Positions 15,236 through 22,089 of a DNA stretch of 64,000 nucleotides are shown one piece after another. A program made the position numbers and the translations under genes. Within the stretch, counting starts at the first letter, position 1. Each line of letters starts with the position of its first letter. The notes beneath the pieces were generated by a model. It had not been told where the DNA came from. It saw nothing but the letters and a program-made list of their open reading frames with translations, and searched no databases. Origin of the DNA: Bacteroidetes bacterium UBA4414 (GTDB lineage Bacteria > Bacteroidota > Bacteroidia > Chitinophagales > Chitinophagaceae); NCBI GenBank assembly GCA_002389765.1, contig DGQM01000024.1, positions 406,318 to 470,317 of the forward strand, given 5' to 3'.

Positions 15236-15760
15236 ATGCGTCACGGAGACAAAATCAAAAACTTAGGCCGCACCGCTTCACACCGCGCTGCTTTGCTTTC
15301 AAACCTTACTTGTCAGCTTATCGAGCACAAGCGTATCATCACTACACTGGCTAAAGCGAAATCTTTGCGTGTATATGCTGAGCCGCTGATTACTCGTGGT
15401 AAAACAGATAGCATGCACAACCGTCGTGTTGTATTCAGCTACCTGCAAGACAAAGAAGCAATCAAAGAATTGTTCGGTGTTATTGGTGATAAAGTAGCTA
15501 ACCGTCCTGGTGGTTATACACGCATCATTAAGTTGCCTCGCCGTATGGGTGATGCTGCTGACATGGCGATGATCGAACTGGTAGACTTCAACGAAATCTA
15601 CAAGAACGAAGCTAAAGAAAGCGCTAAGAAAACACGTCGTAGCCGCAAACCGGCTGCTGCTAAAACAGCTGCTCCTGCTGCTCCGGCAAACGAAACTCCT
15701 GCTACTGATGCAGCTCCGGAAGCACCGGCAGCTGAGGGTACAGAAGAAAACAACGCTTAA
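15236..15760 (+). CDS. rplQ: 50S ribosomal protein L17 with C-terminal extension
   Basis: A 174-residue L17, near the exit of the large subunit. The core (about 1-125; MRHGDKIKNLGRTASHRAALLSNL, HKRIITTLAKAKSLRVYAEPLITRGK, GGYTRIIKLPRRMGDAADMAMIELVDFNE) is standard. It is followed by a roughly 50-residue tail, first basic (KKTRRSRKPAAAK) then Ala/Pro/Glu-rich. Such tails are frequent on Bacteroidota L17 and probably disordered. It is the last gene of the operon, followed by a terminator at 15787. Confidence 0.97.
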   Translation: MRHGDKIKNLGRTASHRAALLSNLTCQLIEHKRIITTLAKAKSLRVYAEPLITRGKTDSMHNRRVVFSYLQDKEAIKELFGVIGDKVANRPGGYTRIIKLPRRMGDAADMAMIELVDFNEIYKNEAKESAKKTRRSRKPAAAKTAAPAAPANETPATDAAPEAPAAEGTEENNA

Positions 15761-15786
15761 TTCCTTAACGGATTATAATCGTATAT

Positions 15787-15812
15787 AGGCTACCAATCCG
15801 GTAGCCTTTATT
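15787..15812 (+). terminator. Terminator of the alpha ribosomal operon
   Basis: AGGCTACC (15787-15794) / GGTAGCCT (15800-15807) with a five-base loop, followed by T-rich sequence. Confidence 0.75.
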
Positions 15813-15819
15813 ATTTGGG

Positions 15820-15827
15820 TATATTTG
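15820..15827 (+). promoter_or_regulatory. -7 promoter box of the thioesterase gene
   Basis: TATATTTG matches TAnnTTTG and ends 39 bp before the chosen ATG at 15867. Confidence 0.5.
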
Positions 15828-15866
15828 GTTGTTATAATTTCTTTTTCAGTCAATCACATACCTGAC

Positions 15867-16346
15867 ATGAATAACTCCAAAACATTGGAAAGCAATGTGC
15901 TGATACGCTTTCCCGATTGCGATCCATTCAATCACCTGAACAATGCTCGTTATCTCGATTATTTTATCAACGCCCGCGAAGACCATTTGTGGCAACATTA
16001 CCAGTTCAACGTATATCATTATGCCAAAGAGCATGGTAAAAGCTGGGTAGTAGGCAGCAACCAGATTGTGTACCTTAAGCCTGCTATGCTGATGGAAACG
16101 GTCGTGGTACAATCTACACTACGCAAGCTGCGCGAAAAGGAAATACTGGTAGAGATGATGATGTGGAACAAGGATAAGACGCAACTGAAGGCTGTATTGT
16201 GGAGCACGTTTGTACATTTCAATTTACAAACACAAAAAAGCGAAGTGCATAGCAAAGAACTGACAGATTACTTTAGTGCGTTTGAAGAACCGTTTGAACA
16301 GACAATAACATTTGAAGAACGTATTGCTCAGCTGAAAGCTAAATAA
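15867..16346 (+). CDS. Hot-dog-fold acyl-CoA thioesterase
   Basis: A 159-residue member of the 4-hydroxybenzoyl-CoA/YbgC-type thioesterase family. The signature is IRFPDCDPFNHLNNARYLDYFINARE, with the catalytic-region Asp and the HLNNARYLDYF helix, followed by the strand VVGSNQIVYLKPAMLMETVVVQS. It would hydrolyse an acyl-CoA; the acyl group is unknown. Start at 15867 (MNNSKTLE) is preferred because upstream in-frame codons overlap the promoter box and give an atypical hydrophobic lead. It is monocistronic between two terminators. Confidence 0.87.
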   Translation: MNNSKTLESNVLIRFPDCDPFNHLNNARYLDYFINAREDHLWQHYQFNVYHYAKEHGKSWVVGSNQIVYLKPAMLMETVVVQSTLRKLREKEILVEMMMWNKDKTQLKAVLWSTFVHFNLQTQKSEVHSKELTDYFSAFEEPFEQTITFEERIAQLKAK

Positions 16347-16348
16347 TT

Positions 16349-16375
16349 AAAGGGCAGCCATTGGCTGCCCTTTTT
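16349..16375. terminator. Terminator after the thioesterase
   Basis: AGGGCAGCC / GGCTGCCCT stem with a 3-base loop, A run before and T run after, so it may also serve the convergent OYE gene. Confidence 0.8.
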
Positions 16376-16398
16376 GTGTGTTTATTTGTCTCTCTGTT

Positions 16399-17484
16399 TT
16401 AATTCAGTGGATAGTCTGTAAAACCTTCTGCACCTGCCGAGAAGAATAACGCAGGGTCTGCTGCTTTCAAATCTACTGCATGTTGCAATTTGTGTGGCAG
16501 GTTAGGATTTGATACGAATGGTGAGCCGAACGATACCGCGTCTGCCAGTCCGTTAGTCAATACTTCCTCTGCTCGTTCTCTGTTGTAGCCACCATTCAGT
16601 ATCAATGTATTTGCAAAGTTGTTGCGAATAGTTTGTATCAATGCCTGCCCTTCTTCGGTTGCTCTTGCAGCGTAGTCTATCATGTGCAGGTATGCAATGC
16701 CAATCTTGTTCAGTTCTTTGCTCAGGTAGTCGTATGTTGCAAATACTTCGTCGTATGCAGGCATGCTATTGTACGGATTGTATGGAGATATACGCAGTCC
16801 TACTTTCTCTTTGCCTATTTTATCTGTTACTGCTTTTGCCACTTCTATTACAAATCTTGCACGGTTCTCAATGCTGCCACCATAATTGTCTGTACGTTGG
16901 TTCACACCGGGGTTCAGAAATTGCTCCAATAGATACCCGTTGGCTCCATGCAGTTCTATACCGTCAAAACCTGCATCAATAGCGTTTTGTGCCGATTGTA
17001 CGTATTCCAGTATCGTGCTTGCAACTTCTTCCGCAGTCATGGCACTTGGTACAGGCATTGGTTGCATGGCTTCTGTATCCGTCCAAATATCGCCTGCAGC
17101 TGCTATCGCAGACGGGGCTACAACTTTTGCGCCTGCAGGCATATTGGCACTGTGCGATACACGACCTGTATGCATTATCTGTGCGAAGATTTTACCACCT
17201 GCATTATGTACGGAATCGGTTACTTTCTTCCAGCTTGCTACCTGTGCTTCATTGAATAAGCCCGGAATGCGCGCATAGCCCAATCCGTTTGGTGATGGCG
17301 CAATGCCTTCTGATATAATAAGGCCCGCGCTGGCACGCTGTGTGTAGTATTCGGCAATCATATCGTTGGCTACATTACCTATTGCACGAGAGCGTGTCAT
17401 AGGTGCCATTATAATACGATTAGATAATTCTATCGACCCCATTTGGTAGGGTTCAAACATATTCACTTTACTTTGTAGTTCCAT
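16399..17484 (-). CDS. Old Yellow Enzyme-family alkene reductase (NemA/XenB-like)
   Basis: A 361-residue FMN TIM-barrel reductase that uses NAD(P)H to reduce activated C=C bonds, quinones or nitro compounds. The FMN-binding start (MFEPYQMGSIELSNRIIMAPMTRSRA), FAQIMHTGRVSH, and GIELHGANGYLLEQFLNPGVNQRTDNYGG are diagnostic. The His/Asn pair and Tyr of HGANGY correspond to the substrate-binding H191/N194 and Y196 of yeast OYE1. The start at 17484 (MELQSKVN) is preferred over an upstream in-frame Met at 17538 that would overlap the divergent regulator's leader. It is divergent from an HxlR regulator, which probably controls it. Confidence 0.92.
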   Translation of the reverse strand: MELQSKVNMFEPYQMGSIELSNRIIMAPMTRSRAIGNVANDMIAEYYTQRASAGLIISEGIAPSPNGLGYARIPGLFNEAQVASWKKVTDSVHNAGGKIFAQIMHTGRVSHSANMPAGAKVVAPSAIAAAGDIWTDTEAMQPMPVPSAMTAEEVASTILEYVQSAQNAIDAGFDGIELHGANGYLLEQFLNPGVNQRTDNYGGSIENRARFVIEVAKAVTDKIGKEKVGLRISPYNPYNSMPAYDEVFATYDYLSKELNKIGIAYLHMIDYAARATEEGQALIQTIRNNFANTLILNGGYNRERAEEVLTNGLADAVSFGSPFVSNPNLPHKLQHAVDLKAADPALFFSAGAEGFTDYPLN

Positions 17485-17563
17485 TGTCTTTTGTAGTAGT
17501 GTTATTTGAATGCAAGAGCAAAGTTGGTACAAGGACAAGGGCCTAACAATAAGTCAGAAAAAT

Positions 17564-17908
17564 ATGACCGACAATACCACTATAATAAATCACAATAACT
17601 GTCCGGGACAGGATATTCTGAATGTGCTTGCTACTAAATGGGTGCCGGGTATTTTCAAAGTAATGCACAGAGAACCTGTACGTTTTAGTGAATTGCTGAA
17701 GGCACTTCCTGGTTCAAACAAACAGTCATTATCTGTAGCACTCCATCAAATGGAAAAGCACGGGTTGATAGAAAAGAGAATAATAAAAGAAAAGCCATTG
17801 CATATAGAATATAGTATCTCTGATACGGGTACTTATTTGTTAGATGTTTTTAAAACATTGTCAGAGATATCGAACATGAATAAACAAAAAGAAATAGCTG
17901 CTATATAG
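17564..17908 (+). CDS. HxlR-family regulator with single N-terminal Cys
   Basis: A 114-residue winged-helix regulator. NHNNCPGQDILNVLATKWVPGIFKVM is the HxlR N-terminal signature, followed by RFSELLKALPGSNKQSLSVALHQMEKHGLIEKRI (recognition helix and wing). The only Cys is C13, at the position used for thiol sensing of quinones, aldehydes or diamide in Bacillus YodB and CatR. The gene is divergent from an Old Yellow Enzyme gene with about 79 bp between starts, the classical layout of a local electrophile-responsive switch. That regulatory link is inference. Start chosen at 17564 (MTDNTTI) by family length. Confidence 0.87.
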   Translation: MTDNTTIINHNNCPGQDILNVLATKWVPGIFKVMHREPVRFSELLKALPGSNKQSLSVALHQMEKHGLIEKRIIKEKPLHIEYSISDTGTYLLDVFKTLSEISNMNKQKEIAAI

Positions 17909-17911
17909 CAG

Positions 17912-18100
17912 CTATTTTTCTTTTTTATCCTCGTCTTCTTTCTTTTTAGTAGCAGGCTTTTTACGTCCTGCATCCTTCAGTGCTTTATCTATAATCCATT
18001 CCAATTGTCCGTTTGCACTGCGAAACTCATCCGCAGCCCATTTCTCAATGGCCTTGAATGTTTCTTCATCTATACGCAGTACAAAACTTTTTTTAGACAT
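17912..18100 (-). CDS. Arc-like ribbon-helix-helix DNA-binding protein
   Basis: A 62-residue basic protein. MSKKSFVLRIDEETFKAIEKWAADEFRSANGQLEWIIDKALKDAGR has the RHH pattern: a short strand (SFVLRI) followed by two helices with the N-cap segment RSANGQLEWII, as in Arc family repressors. The C-terminal 18 residues are almost only Lys, Glu and Asp and likely disordered. It follows the SPFH gene by 23 bp on the same strand and is probably cotranscribed. No toxin is adjacent, so an antitoxin role is not supported. Confidence 0.75.
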   Translation of the reverse strand: MSKKSFVLRIDEETFKAIEKWAADEFRSANGQLEWIIDKALKDAGRKKPATKKKEDEDKKEK

Positions 18101-18123
18101 CAGGTTGAATTTACCGGTTAATA

Positions 18124-18987
18124 CTATTGGTGCAATGTGCCTGTGTTTAATACAGGTTGTGCACCGCGTTCGCCACACAATACAACCATCAGGTTGCTTA
18201 CCATGGTAGCTTTCTTATCCTCGTCCAGCTCTACAATGTTCTTTTTGCTCAGGTGTTCCAGTGCCATTTCTACCATACCTACTGCACCTTCTACAATCTT
18301 ATAACGTGCTGCTACTATTGCGGTTGCCTGTTGGCGTTGCAGCATCGCTCCCGCTATCTCTTGTGCATATGCAAGGTGGCTGATGCGTGCTTCCAGTATA
18401 GTAAGGCCAGAACTATGCAGGCGATCGTTCAATTCTTTCTCCAGCAGTTCGTTTACTTTCTGTCCGCCATCGCGCAGGGTGATGGTAGCCGTTTCATCTT
18501 CTATATTATCATAAGAGAAGCTGGTAGCAAGATTGCGAAGCGCAGCCTCACTCTGTGTCTTAATATAAGATACAAAGTCAGATACTTCATAAGCAGCTTT
18601 GTAGGTGTCAGATACCTGCCATACTATTACCGAAGCTATCTCTATCGGGTTACCCATCTTGTCGTTCACCTTCAGTGTAGGTGTTGCAAGGTTTGATGCC
18701 CTTTGAGAGATTTTGATGGTAGCATATAGCGGATTTACAAAGAACATACCATTGTCTTTTACACTGCCTACATACTTACCAAAGAAGTTGAGCACGCGAG
18801 CGTGATTTGGCTGTATAATCATCAGGCCTTTCCATATAAAGATGGTAGCTGCTATACACAGTATGCCCGGTGCTACTATGATGGGCATAACAGGTGCCAG
18901 TGTAAAGAGGTAAGCCCCGACAGCGAGCAGTATCAGTGATAATACCAATGCCATGTAGCCATTTGTAGGTTTGAGTACTTTTTCCAT
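18124..18987 (-). CDS. SPFH/Band 7 membrane protein
   Basis: A 287-residue protein with two N-terminal hydrophobic segments (about 11-28 and 33-53, separated by PVMP), then an SPFH domain (about 58-230): GLMIIQPNHARVLNFFGKYVGSVKDNGMFFVNPLY, RASNLATPTLKVNDKMGNPIEIASVIVWQV, and the helical ISHLAYAQEIAGAMLQRQQATAIVAARYKIVEGAVGMVE. Such proteins oligomerise into membrane microdomain scaffolds (prohibitin/stomatin/flotillin group). The C-terminal tail is short. A TATCTTTG box lies at 19033-19040. It is followed by a ribbon-helix-helix gene, an unusual partner for a membrane scaffold. Confidence 0.9.
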   Translation of the reverse strand: MEKVLKPTNGYMALVLSLILLAVGAYLFTLAPVMPIIVAPGILCIAATIFIWKGLMIIQPNHARVLNFFGKYVGSVKDNGMFFVNPLYATIKISQRASNLATPTLKVNDKMGNPIEIASVIVWQVSDTYKAAYEVSDFVSYIKTQSEAALRNLATSFSYDNIEDETATITLRDGGQKVNELLEKELNDRLHSSGLTILEARISHLAYAQEIAGAMLQRQQATAIVAARYKIVEGAVGMVEMALEHLSKKNIVELDEDKKATMVSNLMVVLCGERGAQPVLNTGTLHQ

Positions 18988-19032
18988 ATTACGTTGTTTT
19001 AGTTAGTTCAGTGTGATATTAATTTGATATCA

Positions 19033-19040
19033 CAAAGATA
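19033..19040 (-). promoter_or_regulatory. -7 promoter box of the SPFH gene
   Basis: The minus strand reads TATCTTTG, an exact TAnnTTTG match 46 bp before the start. Confidence 0.5.
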
Positions 19041-19119
19041 TAATGCTTTTTTACACACCACCAAAACATTAACAAAAAATCTTACCGAATTAACATTGGC
19101 AGCCTGCCGCTTTTCTTCC

Positions 19120-19127
19120 TATTTTTG
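19120..19127 (+). promoter_or_regulatory. -7 promoter box of the delta' gene, at the start codon
   Basis: TATTTTTG matches TAnnTTTG and ends five bases before the ATG at 19133, which would make the transcript leaderless or nearly so. Confidence 0.45.
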
Positions 19128-19132
19128 AGCCA

Positions 19133-20266
19133 ATGCAATTCTCATCTGTAGTAGGACAATCGGCGGCTAAGCAAGGACTTATCAATATGTACCAAAATGG
19201 GCACTTCCCGCATGCACTCTTGCTTTCGGGCAATGAGGGCACGGGTGGCTTGCCATTTGCACTGGCATTGGCACAGTACATATTTTGCGAGGCGCCTACG
19301 GCAACTGACAGCTGCGGACAATGCCCGAATTGCCAAAAGGTAGGCAAGCTGGAACATGCAGACCTGCACCTGAGCTTCCCGAGCATACCACCCAAAGCGG
19401 GTACAAAAGCCATGAGCCGCCACTACATGGTCGACTTCAGAGAGTTTGTAAAGCAAACACCTTACGGTACTACCTACGATTGGCTGCAGTTCATCAATGC
19501 AGAGAACAAACAAGGCAACCTTACAGCCGAAGAATGCCGCGAAATTATCGACACCCTCAACCTTAAATCTTACGAAGGTGGCAAGAAGGTGCAAATAATA
19601 TGGCGCCCCGAATACCTGGGCAAAGAAGGCAACATACTGCTGAAACTGATAGAAGAGCCACCTGTAGATACCATCCTGATATTGGTTGCAGAGTCTGTAG
19701 AGGACATATTGCCTACCATATTATCCAGAACACAGGATGTAAGGCTGGTGCCTATATCGGCAGGAGATGTAGCCAATGCACTAGTGCAGCGCGGCCTTGC
19801 GGATGAGCGCAACGCGATGCAGATAGGTCATCTGGCAAACGGTAGTTTTACCGAAGCATTACGCTTACTGCAACATACACAGAACGACTTGTTTCCTGAT
19901 GTTAGGAATTGGTTCAATGCCTTGTTTACCAACAATGGTATTGCCATAGCCAAGTTTGCCGATGAATGGAGCAAAGCAGGCCGTGAACAACAAAAGAACT
20001 TCTTGCAATATGTGATAAGCCTGCTGGAGCACGCTATACGTAGCAGATACCTGCCACAACAACCGCCCGCATTACCACAGGAAGAGGCACTGTTTGCACA
20101 GAAGCTGGCAGCTATGAAAATAAGCTTTGAGGCGCTGCAGCAAATGACAGAAATGATATCGAAAACGATATACTATATAGAGCGTAATGCGCATAGTAAA
20201 ACGCAACTACATACGCTCTCTGTAAAGCTGGTGTATATTATACAGGGAAGAAAGATACCTGTTTGA
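19133..20266 (+). CDS. holB: DNA polymerase III delta' subunit (clamp loader)
   Basis: A 377-residue clamp-loader subunit. FSSVVGQSAAKQGLINMYQNGHFPHALLLSGNEGTGG shows the AAA+ start. The P-loop is degenerate (GNEGTGGLPF instead of GxxGxGKT), as expected for delta', which does not hydrolyse ATP. A Cys4 zinc module (C52, C61, C64, C67 in SCGQCPNCQK) follows. GGKKVQIIWRPEYLGKEGNILLKLIEEPPVDTILILVAES and ILSRTQDVRL include the family's sensor region, with the arginine-finger-bearing SRT motif (SRTQ). The C-terminal helical collar completes the protein. It is a single gene. Confidence 0.9.
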   Translation: MQFSSVVGQSAAKQGLINMYQNGHFPHALLLSGNEGTGGLPFALALAQYIFCEAPTATDSCGQCPNCQKVGKLEHADLHLSFPSIPPKAGTKAMSRHYMVDFREFVKQTPYGTTYDWLQFINAENKQGNLTAEECREIIDTLNLKSYEGGKKVQIIWRPEYLGKEGNILLKLIEEPPVDTILILVAESVEDILPTILSRTQDVRLVPISAGDVANALVQRGLADERNAMQIGHLANGSFTEALRLLQHTQNDLFPDVRNWFNALFTNNGIAIAKFADEWSKAGREQQKNFLQYVISLLEHAIRSRYLPQQPPALPQEEALFAQKLAAMKISFEALQQMTEMISKTIYYIERNAHSKTQLHTLSVKLVYIIQGRKIPV

Positions 20267-20270
20267 TAGC

Positions 20271-20357
20271 TTAGTTCAACTCAATCATCAAATCCATGAT
20301 GATGGCTTCACATTCGCTGATTTGGATAGCTTCGATCGGGAATATTAACTCTTGCAT
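20271..20357 (-). CDS. Possible 28-residue acidic peptide
   Basis: A short frame encoding MQELIFPIEAIQISECEAII plus MDLMIELN lies in the intergenic region, 22 bp downstream of an exact TAAGTTTG promoter box on the minus strand (20379-20386). It is acidic and hydrophobic with one Cys and no recognised family. It may simply be chance, since a 28-codon frame is not significant by itself. It is supported only by the promoter box and the absence of any other function for this stretch. Confidence 0.3.
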   Translation of the reverse strand: MQELIFPIEAIQISECEAIIMDLMIELN

Positions 20358-20401
20358 TGTTTGTTTGATTTGATAATGCAAACTTAATAAGCCCCAACCC
20401 T

Positions 20402-20462
20402 GTTAAGAAAATAATAGCGCCAGGTTAACAGTGCTTTTGCAAGCTGTTAACAAGCGGTTAAC
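20402..20462. repeat. Helically phased GTTAA(C) motif cluster
   Basis: GTTAA occurs at 20402 and GTTAAC at 20424, 20446 and 20457, that is at spacings of 22, 22 and 11 bp, all on one DNA face. Parts also form hairpins (GTTAACAG / CTGTTAAC, 20424-20431 with 20444-20451). Confidence 0.5.
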
Positions 20463-20470
20463 AAAACCGC
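20454..20470 (-). terminator. Hairpin after the 20476-21312 lipoprotein gene
   Basis: GCGGTT (20454-20459) pairs with AACCGC (20465-20470), just beyond the stop codon on the minus strand. It lacks a long T tract. Confidence 0.45.
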
Positions 20471-20475
20471 CGCCC

Positions 20476-21312
20476 TTATTTTTTGCGAACCAGTGTATAC
20501 TTCAGTGCACCTTTCTCCAGCTTGGTGCGCTCTGCATTCTCGGCCGATGTAAACAGCTTGATTGTATCGCCCGAAAACTGGTAGATAAAAGGCTTTTGTG
20601 TTTTAGTACCAGGGTCCAGCGTGAACTCATCTACTTTGTAGCCATCTTCCTCGGTCATATAGTCTGAATAGATGTGGTAAGTGCTTGCACCATCCATACC
20701 TTGTACCATACCATCTCTGGTCAGGGTGATGTCTTTGGTAGTACCTGCGTCGTCTGTAGCTGCAAAGCTACCCTCGAACAATACGCTGTTGATGCCACGT
20801 TGAAAGCCGCTAGGTTCGCCGTCGTCTGAAACAGTTCCGGTTATTTTAGAAAAGTTACGTTTATCCAACAGTTTGTTGCCGCTGCCGTAGTGGTATAGAA
20901 CAAGCATGGTGTCTTTGCCTGCTGTTTCGTAACCAAGCTCGTAGAAATTTGTTGTGTTTTCGTTGTCGGTCAGGTTGATTTTGATAGTATTCTCTTCCTG
21001 CCCGGGGCGGAAGTATGCCATAAAGCCACCACCTTCGTGATTGTTGAAGCTGACAGGTATATACAGGCTGTCGCCGCTGTATTCTGAGGTAAGAATATCC
21101 ATATAAACTACGCCCTGTAGTTTGTTGTAAGATGCCAGTGCAGACTTGGTCTTGCCAAGTTCGGTAAGATAGTCTGTCATAACCCATGCACCGTTGATGA
21201 TGGGCGTGAAGCGTGCCGCCAGTTCTTTGCTTTCTTCGGCATCGCGGGTGGCTTTGTCTTTACATGCGGCAAGCAGTACTATAGGAGCAAGTATATAGAG
21301 TAATCTTTTCAT
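20476..21312 (-). CDS. Hypothetical lipoprotein
   Basis: A 278-residue protein with a lipoprotein signal peptide (MKRLLYILAPIVLLAAC; lipobox LAAC, C17). The mature part is soluble and rich in beta-strand-like alternations, with no catalytic motif that I recognise. Repeating short units such as DTMLVLYHYGSGNKLLDKRNFSKI and GDTIKLFTSAENAERTKLEKGALKYTL resemble lipocalin-like or NlpE-like barrels, but this is only an impression. Start at 21312 is chosen because the lipobox then falls at the right distance; upstream in-frame Mets add a useless lead. It is a single gene, followed by hairpins. Confidence 0.75.
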   Translation of the reverse strand: MKRLLYILAPIVLLAACKDKATRDAEESKELAARFTPIINGAWVMTDYLTELGKTKSALASYNKLQGVVYMDILTSEYSGDSLYIPVSFNNHEGGGFMAYFRPGQEENTIKINLTDNENTTNFYELGYETAGKDTMLVLYHYGSGNKLLDKRNFSKITGTVSDDGEPSGFQRGINSVLFEGSFAATDDAGTTKDITLTRDGMVQGMDGASTYHIYSDYMTEEDGYKVDEFTLDPGTKTQKPFIYQFSGDTIKLFTSAENAERTKLEKGALKYTLVRKK

Positions 21313-21342
21313 GTTATAAATATACATCGAAACCACTAAATC

Positions 21343-21361
21343 CCTGCCTGCGGTAGGCAGG
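21343..21361. repeat. REP-like palindrome CCTGCCTGCGGTAGGCAGG
   Basis: CCTGCC (21343-21348) and GGCAGG (21356-21361) form a stem. The core CCTGCCTGCGGTAGG recurs in reverse orientation at about 21952-21966, so it is a dispersed element. Confidence 0.7.
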
Positions 21362-21415
21362 CCCTAAAGGGGACTTGCTGATCTGGAGTTTTTATTATTC
21401 TTTTCTTTATGTGTT

Positions 21416-21455
21416 GATAGTTTTTGATAGTGTTTCGATAGTTTTAAAACGAAAC
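21416..21455. repeat. Phased GATAGT direct repeats and overlapping inverted repeat
   Basis: GATAGT occurs at 21416, 21426 and 21437 (spacings 10 and 11 bp). GTTTCG (21432-21437) is mirrored by CGAAAC (21450-21455) with GTTTTAAAAC between. The pattern resembles a cooperative operator. Confidence 0.45.
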
Positions 21456-21629
21456 ATGCTTGATAATCAATGAATAGCAATTGTAACGGTTACAGGGTGG
21501 AACAAATGTATTATAAGGCATTTTTGTGGTTTTTATGATGATTTCAATCATTACAAATATACGCTTTTTATGCAAGTATATAAATAGCCGTAATGACAAT
21601 GATGGCTAACTTTACAAAAAAATCAGGCC

Positions 21630-21926
21630 ATGATTATTCACGATATTTTAGCCGAATTGGAAACAGCCACACACCCTATAGCTAAAGCACTGCACAAGGG
21701 GGAGCATTTTAAAGTACTGGTGATAGGTTTTAAAAACGGGATGTTGCTGAAAGAGCATAAAGCGCACCTGCCGTCTAAACTGACGGTACTGGAAGGTACT
21801 GTGGAATACAAACAGGGAGAATCCGTAACAGTGCTTAATAAACATGATAGCTTTGATATACCTGTAGATATAATACATAGTGTACTGGCAAAAGCAGACA
21901 GTCTTTGCTTGCTGACACAAGGGTAG
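21630..21926 (+). CDS. Small single-domain cupin protein
   Basis: A 98-residue cupin. GMLLKEHKAHLPSKLTVLEGTVEYKQGE corresponds to cupin motif 1 (with His at EHKAH and the Gly-turn LEGTVEY), and DSFDIPVDIIHSVLAKADSLCLL to motif 2, with the expected late His. Metal binding is therefore plausible. Substrate or signalling role cannot be deduced. The ends of the gene are defined by an AT-rich upstream region and, 6 bp after the stop, the large structured repeat at 21932. Confidence 0.8.
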   Translation: MIIHDILAELETATHPIAKALHKGEHFKVLVIGFKNGMLLKEHKAHLPSKLTVLEGTVEYKQGESVTVLNKHDSFDIPVDIIHSVLAKADSLCLLTQG

Positions 21927-21931
21927 AAGCT

Positions 21932-22089
21932 CTCCTCCTGTTTTTAGCCGGCCTACCGCAGGCAGGGAGGAGTACCCGAGTGCAGCGAGGGGGAGGTGGT
22001 CAACACTCGCAACGAGTCAACCACCCCGATTGGCAACAACATGCTTCGCATCTCTCTGCCAATATCCCCTTCTAAAAACAGGAGGGGAG
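21932..22089. repeat. 158-bp structured palindromic repeat element
   Basis: The ends are inverted copies: CTCCTGTTTTTAG (21935-21947) pairs perfectly with 22072-22084, and the arms continue as CTC../..GGGGAG. Inside are nested stems: GGTGGT/ACCACC with ACTCG-CAA-CGAGT, TTGGCA/TGCCAA with ATGC-TTC-GCAT, and a reverse copy of the palindrome found at 21343. No coding frame is evident. It abuts the stop codon of the next gene exactly. It resembles non-autonomous, MITE/REP-like intergenic elements known from Bacteroidota. Confidence 0.8.

Larger units (their letters stand above)
21313..21629. other. Long regulatory-looking intergenic region
   Basis: No gene is seen in these 317 bp between divergent genes. 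They hold a palindromic repeat (21343-21361), a phased GATAGT array with an overlapping inverted repeat (21416-21455), and AT-rich DNA. A near match to the promoter box (TAACTTTA, 21608-21615) precedes the cupin gene. Confidence 0.5.

Noticed and set aside
17912..18100. Antitoxin of a toxin-antitoxin system (ribbon-helix-helix protein)
   Set aside because: No small toxin gene lies next to it; its neighbours are an SPFH gene and a convergent regulator.
21416..21442. GATAGT repeats considered as a CRISPR-like array
   Set aside because: Repeat units and spacings are far too short (6 bp at 10-11 bp intervals), and there are no cas genes.
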